From Pseudomonas grandcourensis (GTDB lineage Bacteria > Pseudomonadota > Gammaproteobacteria > Pseudomonadales > Pseudomonadaceae), in NCBI RefSeq assembly GCF_039909015.1, contig NZ_CP150919.1:4626501-4690500 (forward strand): DNA of 64,000 nt, written 5' to 3'. Below the pieces are notes generated by a model. The model did not search any database and had not been told where the DNA came from. It was given only the letters and a program-made list of their open reading frames with translations. Of the stretch, positions 23,924-32,302 are shown in pieces. The translations under genes and the position numbers were made by a program. Within the stretch, counting starts at the first letter, position 1. Every line of letters begins with the position of its first letter.

Positions 23924-25006
23924 TTAAAAAGTGGGGGCGCGATACAGGTCATAGGTCTGGCGGATCATCAACGCGGCGCTGAAGCGCTCGCGGACGATGC
24001 TGCGCCCTTCGCTGCCAAGGTCGAGCAACCGCGGCTTCTGGATTTTCGTCAGCACATCGGCCAGCGCCTGGTGGTCGCCGCTGGGGAAGACGTAGCCGGA
24101 CACCTCGTTGGTGACCAGTTCGGGCAGCGACGTGCAGTTACTGGCAATCACCGGCAAGCCCATGGCCATCCCTTCGAGCGGCACCATGGCAAAGCCTTCC
24201 CAGCGACTCGGGACGATCAGCGCATCGGCTTTCTGGTACAGCGCCTGGACTTCGCTCGGCGTCACCCAAGGCAGGTATTCAACCCCTGCCATCGGCGGGC
24301 ACTCGACCGAATCCTCGTTCACGGCACTGCCCACCACCGTCAGTTTCAGGTCGCTGCGCTGGACGTTGGCGAAAGCCTTGAGCAACACGTCGAAGCCTTT
24401 CTGATAATCGAGACGGCCGACGAAGAGCAGATGAATCGGCTCGGAACTGCTGGCTTTCGGCGCGTCATCCTTGTGATGAATGCCGTTGTAGATCAGCTTC
24501 ATGCGCTTGCGCTCAATGCCGAATCGCGCGGCTTTGTCGAGCTCGTACTGGCTGACGCAGATGATCACGTCGGTGACTTTCTGCAAGACCCGCTCGATCC
24601 ACGCGTAGGCTTTCTGCTTGGTCGGCGAGCTTTCCATCAGGAACGAAAAAGCATGCGGGCAGTAGACGACTTTCGGCTTGCGCCAAGGCCGCAGGAGCAC
24701 GCACACGCAACGCCCGATAACCCCGGAAAAGGTGCTGTGCAAATGCACGACATCGGGTTTTTCCTTGAGCATCACCTGGGTCATTCGCCAGGCGAAGCGC
24801 AGCAACGACGGCACATTGCGTCCGGTCCGGGCGAAGGTGCGGATCTGTTGCCCGGCAATCCCGTGCAGTTCCTTCTCCTGATCCTGCGGGACCAGATAGA
24901 CCAGCTCATAGTTTGCCGCGTCGCCTTCGGGCGAAGCCGAAATCGTGCGGATCACCGTCGCGACGCCACCTTTGATCGTCTCTGCCACGTGCAGTATTTT
25001 TTTCAC
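23924..25006 (-). CDS. Glycosyltransferase family 4 protein
   Basis: This 360-residue GT-B fold enzyme is the only glycosyltransferase in the island besides the priming enzyme. The N-terminal half has VAETIKGGVATVIRTI (acceptor loop) and DVVHLHSTFSGVIG. The C-terminal half has LLFVGRLDYQKGFDVLLKAF and the GT4 nucleotide-sugar motif E-x7-E in SRWEGFAMVPLEGMAMGLPV (about residues 265-284), followed by the TSLPELV segment. The start is GTG at 25006 with GGTGAG upstream. It probably adds the second sugar of the repeat to the lipid-linked hexose. Galactose from GalE is the obvious candidate, but the donor cannot be read from the sequence. Confidence 0.9.
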   Translation of the reverse strand: MKKILHVAETIKGGVATVIRTISASPEGDAANYELVYLVPQDQEKELHGIAGQQIRTFARTGRNVPSLLRFAWRMTQVMLKEKPDVVHLHSTFSGVIGRCVCVLLRPWRKPKVVYCPHAFSFLMESSPTKQKAYAWIERVLQKVTDVIICVSQYELDKAARFGIERKRMKLIYNGIHHKDDAPKASSSEPIHLLFVGRLDYQKGFDVLLKAFANVQRSDLKLTVVGSAVNEDSVECPPMAGVEYLPWVTPSEVQALYQKADALIVPSRWEGFAMVPLEGMAMGLPVIASNCTSLPELVTNEVSGYVFPSGDHQALADVLTKIQKPRLLDLGSEGRSIVRERFSAALMIRQTYDLYRAPTF

Positions 25007-25046
25007 AACTCACCCACTTCAAACATGAAAGGACAATCGCTGACAC

Positions 25047-27275
25047 TCAGGATTTGTCGGACGCGTATTCGTAGTTGTAATAGCCGTAGCCGCCGTTGCC
25101 GTAGTAACTGGCTGCGCGCTTTTCGACGCCGTTGAACACCGCGCCCTTCAACTCGATGCCGTTCTGGGCGAATCGACGAATCGTCAGTTCGATCTCTTTG
25201 GCCGGGTTCACTCCGAAGCGCGTGACAATCAGGCTGATCCCCGCTTCGCGACCGACAATCGCCGCATCCGTCACCGCCAGCAGCGGTGGCGTGTCGATGA
25301 TCACCACGTCATACAGCTCGCTGAGTTGCGCCAGCAGCTCGCGAAAGTTGGCGTGCATCAGCAGCTCGGAAGGATTGGGCGGGACCTGCCCGCGACTGAT
25401 GAAATGCAGGTTGTCGACTTCGACTTTATTGATCGCCTGCTCGATGCTGCAGCGCTTGACCAACAGGTCCGACAAGCCGTTGGCGATCGGAGTGTTCAGC
25501 GTCTTGTGCAGATGGCCTTTGCGCATGTCGGCATCGATCAGTACTACCCGCTGCCCACTCTGCGCCATGACTGCCGCGAGGTTGGAAGAAACGAAGGTCT
25601 TGCCGACCTGTGGGCTCGGGCCGGAAATCATGATCCGGTTATTGGTCGAATCCAGCCCGGCAAAGTGCAGGCACGTGCGCAAACTGCGGATCGACTCGAT
25701 GGACAGATCCGTCGGGCTGCGCAGGGCCAGCAGGTAGGCAGGCTTGTCCGCGCCGTCCCGGGCGCGCCCTTTTTTGCTGTCCTCTTCCTGTTGCAACGCG
25801 CTGTAGGGAATCGACGCGTACACCGGCAAGCCGAGTTGCTCGATGGCCTCCGGACCTTCCAGGCCCCGGCTCAGGGACTTGCGCAGCAACACCAGCGCAA
25901 CCCCGAAAAACGCGCCGAGGAAGGTTGCAATCAGAACGATCAAGGCTTTTTTCGGTTTGACCGGGCTGGTCAGGTCGACATCCGCGGTGTCGATCAAGCG
26001 CACGTTACCCACTGCGCCGGCGCGGACGATGTCCAGCTCCTGGGATTTGTTCAGCAGTTGCGTGTAGATCTGCGACGCCACTTCCACGTCACGTGTCAGG
26101 TTCAGCAGTTCCTGTTGCGTCGCAGGCAGGTCCTGGGCCTTGCTCTCCAGCGCCTTCTGCTGCTGGGTCAATTCGCCGATCTGGGTCAGCAGCGCGCGGT
26201 ACGCCGGATGCTGCTTGGTGAACTTGCGATCCATCTCCGCCTGTTGCATTTTCAGTTCGGAGATACGGGTGTCCAGACTGACGACCTGTTCCAGCACCGA
26301 TTGGGTTTCGAGGGAAATATTGACTGTCTTGCCGCGGGTCTGATAACCGTTGAGCGCATCGCTGGCCTTGGCCAGGTCACGTTTGACCTGCGGCAACTGG
26401 CCTTGCAGGAACTCCAGGCTCTGCGCCGCTTCCGCCGAGGTGCGTTGCACGTTCTGCTGCACATACAACGAAGCGATTTTATTGAGGATCTTCACCGCCT
26501 CGGCCGCGTCGCTGCTGGCCAGGGCCAGACGAATAATCCCCGACTCCTTGCCTTGCTCGGAAATATCCAGCGCATCCTGGTAACTCTGGATGGTCACGAT
26601 CCGTGGATTGCGCACCACTTCGAAGCGGGTGCCAGGGTTCGCCGACAGCTGAGCGATCTGCCCTTCTACATCGCCCTGTTTGAACGCTTCGCCGGCGACG
26701 CCTTCGACCAGCAAGTTGTCGTTTTCATCGAACAACTGGAATCGATGCTGCTCGTCAGCGACCAGCGTGAGTTTCTTGCCCAGCAGTTCTTTCGGCAGAT
26801 TGAGCCGGTTGATCTCCAGGCGCTCACCGCCCCAGGCGTAGCTGTTCAGGCCCAAACGCGGCGCCGCGACACTGAACTCGGTCTCGCCGCGATAACGCCG
26901 GGCAAGAAAACCGCCGATGACCGGGAAGGTGTTGGGGGTGACGTCGATATCAAGGCGAAGATCATCGACCGTTTTGCCGATCACCGCGCGGGACTTGATG
27001 ATGCCGATTTCGGTCACCGACGGCGATTGCCCGCCGAGCATGCTGTTGAGATCGGAAAACCCGAGCATGTCGTTCTTCTTCGGTTCGACCTGCACCAGCG
27101 CGTTCGCCAGGTACACGGGCGTTGCCAAAACCGCATAGGCAACGCCGGTCGCCATGAAGGCACCGGTGAGCGCGCCGATCAACCATTTCTGGTCAATCAA
27201 AGAGCCAAATATGCCGAGAAGATCAATGCTGTCTTGATCGTTGTCACGGGTGCCGATTACTGACGGTAACTGCAT
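25047..27275 (-). CDS. wzc: Polysaccharide chain-length protein-tyrosine kinase, Wzc type
   Basis: This 742-residue BY-kinase is fused to a Wzz domain. A membrane helix near residues 31-53 is followed by a long periplasmic part with coiled coils (LEFLQGQLPQVKRDLAKASD), the GNVRLIDTADV and P-rich segment, and a second helix near 430. The cytoplasmic kinase has Walker A GPSPQVGKTFVSS (about 550), Walker A' VVLIDADMRKG and Walker B YDVVIIDTPPLLAV. The C-terminal tail after 715 carries eight Tyr in about 15 residues (YYGNGGYGYYNYEY), the autophosphorylation cluster. It partners Wza and is reset by the Wzb-like phosphatase just upstream. An in-frame GTG seven codons earlier (27296) is an alternative start. 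Confidence 0.94.
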   Translation of the reverse strand: MQLPSVIGTRDNDQDSIDLLGIFGSLIDQKWLIGALTGAFMATGVAYAVLATPVYLANALVQVEPKKNDMLGFSDLNSMLGGQSPSVTEIGIIKSRAVIGKTVDDLRLDIDVTPNTFPVIGGFLARRYRGETEFSVAAPRLGLNSYAWGGERLEINRLNLPKELLGKKLTLVADEQHRFQLFDENDNLLVEGVAGEAFKQGDVEGQIAQLSANPGTRFEVVRNPRIVTIQSYQDALDISEQGKESGIIRLALASSDAAEAVKILNKIASLYVQQNVQRTSAEAAQSLEFLQGQLPQVKRDLAKASDALNGYQTRGKTVNISLETQSVLEQVVSLDTRISELKMQQAEMDRKFTKQHPAYRALLTQIGELTQQQKALESKAQDLPATQQELLNLTRDVEVASQIYTQLLNKSQELDIVRAGAVGNVRLIDTADVDLTSPVKPKKALIVLIATFLGAFFGVALVLLRKSLSRGLEGPEAIEQLGLPVYASIPYSALQQEEDSKKGRARDGADKPAYLLALRSPTDLSIESIRSLRTCLHFAGLDSTNNRIMISGPSPQVGKTFVSSNLAAVMAQSGQRVVLIDADMRKGHLHKTLNTPIANGLSDLLVKRCSIEQAINKVEVDNLHFISRGQVPPNPSELLMHANFRELLAQLSELYDVVIIDTPPLLAVTDAAIVGREAGISLIVTRFGVNPAKEIELTIRRFAQNGIELKGAVFNGVEKRAASYYGNGGYGYYNYEYASDKS

Positions 27276-27314
27276 AAGTCTGTTCTTACCATTCACTGAT
27301 CTGAAGAATATTCA

Positions 27315-27755
27315 TCAATGTCCGAGGCGCTGCGCCCATGAGCTAACAGCATCTTCAATCAATGCATGGGCATGAATAAAAGCGGCCTTTCCTTGACGAT
27401 ACGGATCCTGTATTTCTCGCTCGCTCTGCCACTTTCCGAGCAGAAACACTTTGCCCCTGGCATGAGAGGCAATCTTCAGTACTTGTTTTACATGCTCTTT
27501 TTCCATGACCAGAATCAGGTCTGATTCATTGACGATGTCCGGTGTAATTTGCCGCGCCTTAAACCCCTTGGCGTTGTGCCCATGGTCTTCCAGAACCTGG
27601 AGGGCCGACGGCTCCATGGCCTCGCCAACCCGCGCGGCAAGGCCCGCCGAGGTCACCGTGATCGCTGAAGGGGCCAGCGCGTTACGCAGCAAAGTTTCTG
27701 CTGTCGGACTTCGGCAGATATTGCCCACGCAGACGACAAGGATCTTTCTGAACAA
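27315..27755 (-). CDS. wzb: Low-molecular-weight protein-tyrosine phosphatase, Wzb type
   Basis: This 146-residue phosphatase removes phosphate from the Wzc tyrosine cluster. The P-loop VCVGNICRSPTAE (C-x5-R-S) is close to the N-terminus and the general-acid motif is DPYRQG near residue 118. No ATG or GTG fits the family length. A TTG at 27755 gives FRKILVVCVGNICRS at the expected position, with GGGAAAG upstream, so TTG is the likely start. The frame continues upstream through a hydrophobic stretch that looks non-coding. The wzc start lies 39 bases downstream, and the two are cotranscribed. Confidence 0.9.
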   Translation of the reverse strand: MFRKILVVCVGNICRSPTAETLLRNALAPSAITVTSAGLAARVGEAMEPSALQVLEDHGHNAKGFKARQITPDIVNESDLILVMEKEHVKQVLKIASHARGKVFLLGKWQSEREIQDPYRQGKAAFIHAHALIEDAVSSWAQRLGH

Positions 27756-28046
27756 GGTTACTTTCCCGTGTAATATCAATATGCCAACGTTTCGAGTGGG
27801 CTTTAGTGAACCCACAAGACCTTGCGGCACTGAGAAATAGATTCGCCCTGTTAATACAAGTGCATTAAGTACCACAGCCCCCAAAAGCCACCCAACCAGA
27901 ATTACCGGACCAAAAATAACTGTGATTTTCCGGAACTGACTACCTGACAAAAAATAACATTCGTGCACTTGGCGCCCTCGCGAGCATCCAAATGAAAGTA
28001 ACGAATCAACCATTGGAAAATGTCATTACCCGCCAGGAGCGCAGGC

Positions 28047-29012
28047 ATGAAATCAGCACGCTTCAAACGGCTCACCGCCTCAACCCTGTTAATGCTGGGT
28101 GCAGCCAGTCAGGTTGACGCCAGTGACTTGTTCCCCCTACTTGCCGCCAACAAAACCATCGGCGTCCAGGTGAAGATCCAGACCTTCTCCCCCACCGACG
28201 CCGAGCAAATCAAGGCCGCGGGCTTCGGATTCGTGCGCTTTGGCGTGTGGACCAACAGTCTGGGCGGCACGGCGTATCAAAAGCAGATCAGCGATGCCTT
28301 CGCCGCGGCCAGGTCCGCCGATCTGCCGGTACTGATGACCGTACGCTCGACCAAGGCGCTGACCTCCGCGCCCGACAACACCAGCGAACTCGTTGCTGCC
28401 GGCGAGTCGTTCGCCAGTTCGGTGAAGGGGCTGGAGCAGTCATACGCCGCGCAACTCGTCGCGATTGAAATATGGAACGAACCGGACCTGGCGAAGTACT
28501 GGCCAACCCGAAATCTCGACACGACCTTTGTTCCGTTCATGAGTGCCCTGTGCAAGTCGCTGCAGGACAAGCCGCAATCGACGCCGCTGATCGGCTTTGG
28601 CTTCGCCCGGCCACCGAGTGCCGGCACGACGTCAGCATTGGCGTTGAAGAAAATCGTCAGTGAATATCCCCGATGCCTGAGTGCAATCTCCTATCACCCC
28701 TATGGCATGTCCGGCGTGCAGATCAGCAAGACCCAGGCGTTTATTCAGCAAAACTTCCATCTACCGGGGGTCATCAGTGAATGGGGCGTGCCTTCCCTCA
28801 GCTCCAACGGCGGGATCGAAGCGCAGGCCAGCAAAATCAGCACCTTCATCGCCGACGTCAAGAAGCTCGATATCCCGCTGACATCGATTTACGAGTGGAA
28901 AAACAGTGAAACGGGCAGCAATGACCGGGAGAGGAATTTCGGTTTCCTGACCTCCGACGGCCAAGCGAAACCGGCGAAAATGGCAGCCTCTACCCAGTTG
29001 AATCCGCAGTAG
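28047..29012 (+). CDS. Secreted glycoside hydrolase (clan A TIM barrel, GH39/GH5-like)
   Basis: This 321-residue protein has a signal peptide (MKSARFKRLTASTLLMLGAA, cleavage near VDA). The barrel shows both catalytic glutamates in the clan-A pattern: acid/base in VAIEIWNEPDLAKYW (about residue 144) and nucleophile in GVISEWGVPS (about residue 243), with the conserved AISYHPYG between them. Polymer loci often carry such a hydrolase to release or shorten chains. PslG of the Psl locus is a GH39 example. The ATG at 28047 has CAGGAG upstream. The gene is divergent from wzb-wzc. The substrate is presumably the polymer made by this island, by context only. Confidence 0.82.
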   Translation: MKSARFKRLTASTLLMLGAASQVDASDLFPLLAANKTIGVQVKIQTFSPTDAEQIKAAGFGFVRFGVWTNSLGGTAYQKQISDAFAAARSADLPVLMTVRSTKALTSAPDNTSELVAAGESFASSVKGLEQSYAAQLVAIEIWNEPDLAKYWPTRNLDTTFVPFMSALCKSLQDKPQSTPLIGFGFARPPSAGTTSALALKKIVSEYPRCLSAISYHPYGMSGVQISKTQAFIQQNFHLPGVISEWGVPSLSSNGGIEAQASKISTFIADVKKLDIPLTSIYEWKNSETGSNDRERNFGFLTSDGQAKPAKMAASTQLNPQ

Positions 29013-29089
29013 GACCTACGTCCACGGGGCGCTGGCGGTCAGTTGTCTGGAACCTGTGCCGCGTTTTGGCATCGTATTCATCATTACCA

Positions 29090-29136
29090 GGCCCCGCCTT
29101 TCAAACAACCGTTTTCAGGTTGTTGCCGCAGGGGCC
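29090..29136 (+). promoter_or_regulatory. Two-tier hairpin upstream of tal
   Basis: An outer stem GGCCCC (29090-29095) with GGGGCC (29131-29136) encloses an inner stem AACAACC (29104-29110) with GGTTGTT (29118-29124) around a seven-base loop. It lies 78 bases before the tal start. Without a T run it is not a classical terminator. It may be a leader structure or may protect the 3' end of the hydrolase mRNA. Confidence 0.4.
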
Positions 29137-29213
29137 GTCTATACACGTACACGCCCTTGAGTGCCTGTCAGCGCTCGGGTAATGTCATTAGACCCATAGG
29201 ACAGAGCACGCCC

Positions 29214-30140
29214 ATGACTTCCAAGCTGGAACAACTCAAACAAATGACTACCGTGGTTGCCGACACCGGCGACTTCGAAGCTATCGCTCGCGTTAAACCC
29301 GTGGACGCCACCACTAACCCTTCCCTTTTGCTCAAGGCCGCGGCCATTCCTGCGTATGCCGAGCTGCTGAACGCCAGCGTCAATGACTGCAAGGGCGATG
29401 TGGGCCTGGCCAGCGACCGTTTTGGCGTGGCCGTGGGGCAAGAAATCCTGAAAGTGATCCCGGGCCGCATTTCCACCGAAGTGGATGCGCGCCTGTCGTT
29501 CGACTCCGATGCCATGCTCAAGCGTGCGCATCGCCTGATCGAGCTGTACGACAAGGCCGGTATCGGCCGCGACCGCGTGCTGATCAAGATCGCCTCCACC
29601 TGGGAAGGCATCCGCGCTGCCGAGATCCTGGAAAAGGAAGGCATCCAGACCAACCTGACCCTGCTGTTCTCCTTCGCCCAGGCAGCCGCCTGCGCCGACG
29701 CCGGGGTATTCCTGATTTCGCCGTTCGTGGGCCGTATCTACGACTGGTACAAGAAAGCCAACGGCAACGACTACACCGGCGCGGATGATCCGGGCGTGCA
29801 GTCGGTGACCCGCATCTACAACTACTACAAGGCCAATGACTACAAGACCGTGGTCATGGGGGCGAGCTTCCGCAACCTGGGCCAGATCGAGCAACTGGCC
29901 GGCTGTGATCGCCTGACCATCAGCCCGGACCTGATCGACAAGCTGGCCGCGGATACCGGCAAGCTGGAGCGCAAACTGGCGCCAGGCCAGGCCGGTGAAG
30001 CGCGCCTGAGCCTCAGCGAATCGCAGTTCCGCTGGCTGTCCAACGAAGATGCGATGGCGACCGAGAAACTGGCTGAAGGCATTCGTCAGTTCGCGCGGGA
30101 TCAGGAGAAGCTTGAGGCGTTGTTGCAGGCCAAGCTGTGA
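29214..30140 (+). CDS. tal: Transaldolase
   Basis: This 308-residue class I aldolase of the non-oxidative pentose phosphate pathway transfers a dihydroxyacetone unit from sedoheptulose-7-phosphate to glyceraldehyde-3-phosphate. The N-terminal [17 protein letters not shown] carries the catalytic Asp region, and the Schiff-base lysine is in [13 protein letters not shown] (about residue 126). [30 protein letters not shown] and [17 protein letters not shown] complete the family pattern. The ATG at 29214 gives the normal length. A strong terminator follows. From memory, the tal-rssC-rssB order matches P. aeruginosa. Confidence 0.97.
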   Translation: MTSKLEQLKQMTTVVADTGDFEAIARVKPVDATTNPSLLLKAAAIPAYAELLNASVNDCKGDVGLASDRFGVAVGQEILKVIPGRISTEVDARLSFDSDAMLKRAHRLIELYDKAGIGRDRVLIKIASTWEGIRAAEILEKEGIQTNLTLLFSFAQAAACADAGVFLISPFVGRIYDWYKKANGNDYTGADDPGVQSVTRIYNYYKANDYKTVVMGASFRNLGQIEQLAGCDRLTISPDLIDKLAADTGKLERKLAPGQAGEARLSLSESQFRWLSNEDAMATEKLAEGIRQFARDQEKLEALLQAKL

Positions 30141-30159
30141 TCTGAGTGGGTGAAATGCA

Positions 30160-30195
30160 AAAAAGGGCGAACCCTCACAGGTTCGCCCTTTTTTG
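30160..30195. terminator. Bidirectional intrinsic terminator after tal
   Basis: A nine-pair stem (GGGCGAACC with GGTTCGCCC) with a six-base loop is flanked by an A run and a T run. It serves tal from the left and the convergent rssBC operon from the right. Confidence 0.92.
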
Positions 30196-30220
30196 TATGT
30201 GTGGTGTCTGTCAGGACGCC

Positions 30221-30246
30221 ATCGCGAGCAAGCGCGCTCCTACAGG
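30221..30246. repeat. Single REP half-element
   Basis: One REP arm (CATCGCGAGCAAGCGCGCTC, then CTACAG) lies between the tal terminator and the end of rssC. A partner arm was not found, so it is a solitary copy. Confidence 0.75.
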
Positions 30247-30249
30247 GGA

Positions 30250-30732
30250 TCAATGGCGTTCGAGCGCATTCACCAGGTCATGGAAGGCTTCACGATTGGT
30301 ATCGTTCAGGCCCATGAGGATCTTGTGCGCTTCGAGCACCTTGATCCGCACCACTTCTTCGGACTGATCCTGGTCTGGCAGGTCGTCCAGGCATTCCGGG
30401 CACGGCACCGGCTGGTCGACGATGTTGAACACCTGCTCGAAGCCCATGGACTGCAACAGACGGGTGATGTCTTCGTGGGTGGTGACTACGGTCGGCAGCA
30501 GGCCGACCTTCTGCCGCGACAGGATCGACAACTTGGCCAGCAGGCCAAGCGTGGTGCTGTCGATGCTGCGGGTTTCGGTCAGATCGATCACGATCGCGTT
30601 GAAATTCAACGCGCTGAAGATCCGCTCGATAGTCGCATCCAACGCCGAACACAGGGTCAGGCGAACTTCACCGACGAACTTCAGGACAAACGTGCCATCC
30701 TGCTCGGCGAACTGGATTCTACCGGTACTCAT
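30250..30732 (-). CDS. rssC: STAS-domain anti-sigma factor antagonist, RssC type
   Basis: This 160-residue protein has a STAS fold in the first 100 residues: FAEQDGTFVLKFVGEVRL, then AIVIDLTETRSIDSTTLGLL, where the conserved Ser next to Asp (IDSTTLGLL) is the usual phosphorylation site. A C-terminal extension contains CPECLDDLPDQ, a Cys pair in an acidic patch. In partner switches the phosphorylation state decides whether the antagonist frees a regulator. Here the phosphatase would be the RssB-like protein encoded just upstream. Its start ATG shares one base with the rssB stop (TGATG), so translation is coupled. The gene name is from memory of Pseudomonas synteny. Confidence 0.8.
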   Translation of the reverse strand: MSTGRIQFAEQDGTFVLKFVGEVRLTLCSALDATIERIFSALNFNAIVIDLTETRSIDSTTLGLLAKLSILSRQKVGLLPTVVTTHEDITRLLQSMGFEQVFNIVDQPVPCPECLDDLPDQDQSEEVVRIKVLEAHKILMGLNDTNREAFHDLVNALERH

Positions 30733-31913
30733 CAAAGATTCCTGCTCAACACCAACAGGGCGATATCATCCGGCATCTCCCCTAGCGTGGCCAATCCAAA
30801 AACCTGCCGCAACCCATCCAGGGTGCCGCCCGCAGCCTTGACCCGTTGGGGCAACGCCGCCTCTTTTTCTTTGAGTGTGGGTTCTGGCAAAAGATCCAGA
30901 ATGCCATCAGACATCAGCGTCAGGCTGAACGTCGGCGGCAATTCCAGCACATGGTCTTCATAGGTGGCTTCGTTGAAGAGGCCTACCGGCAGACCACGCC
31001 CTTCCAGATAACGAACACTGTCTGGCGTGTACAACACTGGCAACGGCAGATGACCGCCGATGCTATAGGTCAACAAACCGGTCTCCTCGTCGATGACTCC
31101 ACCGACCATTGTGACGTGTTTACCCAGCTTACAACTGATCAGGCCCCGGTTGATATGACCAAGAACCTCTGAAGGCTTGAATTCCGGCAAGGTGCCGCTG
31201 CGCTTGGATTCGAACAGCAGGCGCGTGGTCATGAACTTCAACAGCACGGTGACGAAGGCTGAAGAGGCGCCGTGACCGGAAACGTCCGCCAGGTAGAAGG
31301 CTACCCGGCGCTCGTCGACCCGGAAGTAGTCGACGAAATCACCCGACAGGTACAGCGACGGGATGATCTGGTGAGCAAACTTGAACTCATCGATGGTCCA
31401 GGGACTGACCGGCAGCATGTTCATCTGCACCTGGCGACCGGCGTTCTGGTCCTCCTGGAGCAGATTCAGGCTGGCTTCGAGTTCGCGGTTGGCCTTCTCC
31501 AGCTTCTCGCGGTAGCGCTGGTTCTCCAGCAGCAGACGCGCACGATCCAGGGCCCGGCGCACAGAGTGCTCGAGCACAGCCAGATCTTCGAGAGGCTTGA
31601 TCAGGTAGTCCGCCGCGCCCAGGCGCAGGGCTTCGACCGCGTCGTTCATCACGCCGGCACCCGACACCACGATCACCGGCGTTTGCGGCGAACGTTCGGT
31701 CACCTGGCGAATGAGTTCGAGTCCGCCCATCTGCGGCATGCGCAAATCGCAGATGACCAAGTCGGGCTTGTCTTGCTCGAATACCTGAAGACCCTGCTGA
31801 CCATTGCTGGCCTGCAAGACGCTGAAACCACTGTCGTCCAAATAGGCGGCGAGGCTCGCGCGCACTACTTCGTCATCATCGATTATCAGCAGCGTGGCAC
31901 TGGTTTTTGGCAT
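30732..31913 (-). CDS. rssB: Response regulator with PP2C-type phosphatase domain, RssB family
   Basis: This 393-residue protein begins with a receiver domain (TLLIIDDDEVVRASLAAYLD, phospho-acceptor Asp in LVICDLRMPQMGG, Lys in AADYLIKPLED). A helical linker around residues 130-170 (LEKANRELEASLNLLQED) follows, then a SpoIIE-like PP2C phosphatase domain (SGDFVDYFRVDERRVAFYLA, DVSGHGASSAFVTVLLK, MSDGILDLLPEP) with the metal-binding Asp and Gly residues in place. In Pseudomonas this protein works with RssC to control RpoS turnover. The ATG at 31913 fits the receiver start. The longer upstream frame is not supported. The gene is cotranscribed with rssC. Confidence 0.87.
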   Translation of the reverse strand: MPKTSATLLIIDDDEVVRASLAAYLDDSGFSVLQASNGQQGLQVFEQDKPDLVICDLRMPQMGGLELIRQVTERSPQTPVIVVSGAGVMNDAVEALRLGAADYLIKPLEDLAVLEHSVRRALDRARLLLENQRYREKLEKANRELEASLNLLQEDQNAGRQVQMNMLPVSPWTIDEFKFAHQIIPSLYLSGDFVDYFRVDERRVAFYLADVSGHGASSAFVTVLLKFMTTRLLFESKRSGTLPEFKPSEVLGHINRGLISCKLGKHVTMVGGVIDEETGLLTYSIGGHLPLPVLYTPDSVRYLEGRGLPVGLFNEATYEDHVLELPPTFSLTLMSDGILDLLPEPTLKEKEAALPQRVKAAGGTLDGLRQVFGLATLGEMPDDIALLVLSRNL

Positions 31914-32302
31914 GTGGGCAAACGGCGCCAGAATTAGGTTGGCGTAGCAGGCGGGGACTTTGGCCCGGCACAGACTACTGGATTCGCTTTCTAGCCTCTC
32001 TGTCGCACCGTTTTCGGGCATTTGCCCTACACACATGTACACCAGAGGTGCCCTTCTAAGGCGCAGACGGTACTCCCATCCGCGGGGCGTTTCAAGCTCA
32101 CGCCGATGGTCGCTTGACGTCTTTATTTGTCAAATCACCGAGAGTTATAAGAACAGGCAAATCCGTAACCCAATGGAAGGTTCGAACCCACGAGTCAAAC
32201 CGCTCGGGACTACAGCGAAATGCGCGATTTCATCCGCATGCGGGTCTTCGCAGACAAAAAAGGCGGCTTTGATGGCCGCCTTTTTCAGTTTACCGGTCGA
32301 GA
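31914..32302. other. Intergenic region between rssB and mlaA
   Basis: This 389-base stretch contains the presumed rssB promoter and, at its right end, the mlaA terminator. A GGTTCGAACCC sequence near 32179 looks like a tRNA T-loop, but no cloverleaf can be drawn around it. Nothing else was recognised. Confidence 0.4.
32256..32285. terminator. Bidirectional intrinsic terminator after mlaA
   Basis: A six-pair G+C stem (GGCGGC with GCCGCC), extended by an A run on the left and a T run on the right, has a seven-base loop. It follows the mlaA stop in the minus direction. Confidence 0.85.

Noticed and set aside
25326..27263. Long open frame antisense to wzc
   Set aside because: It is a codon-bias shadow of the kinase gene, whose Walker motifs and Tyr cluster are unambiguous.
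32175..32190. tRNA-like T-loop sequence GGTTCGAACCC
   Set aside because: No matching T-stem, anticodon arm or acceptor stem could be drawn on either strand. It is an isolated match.
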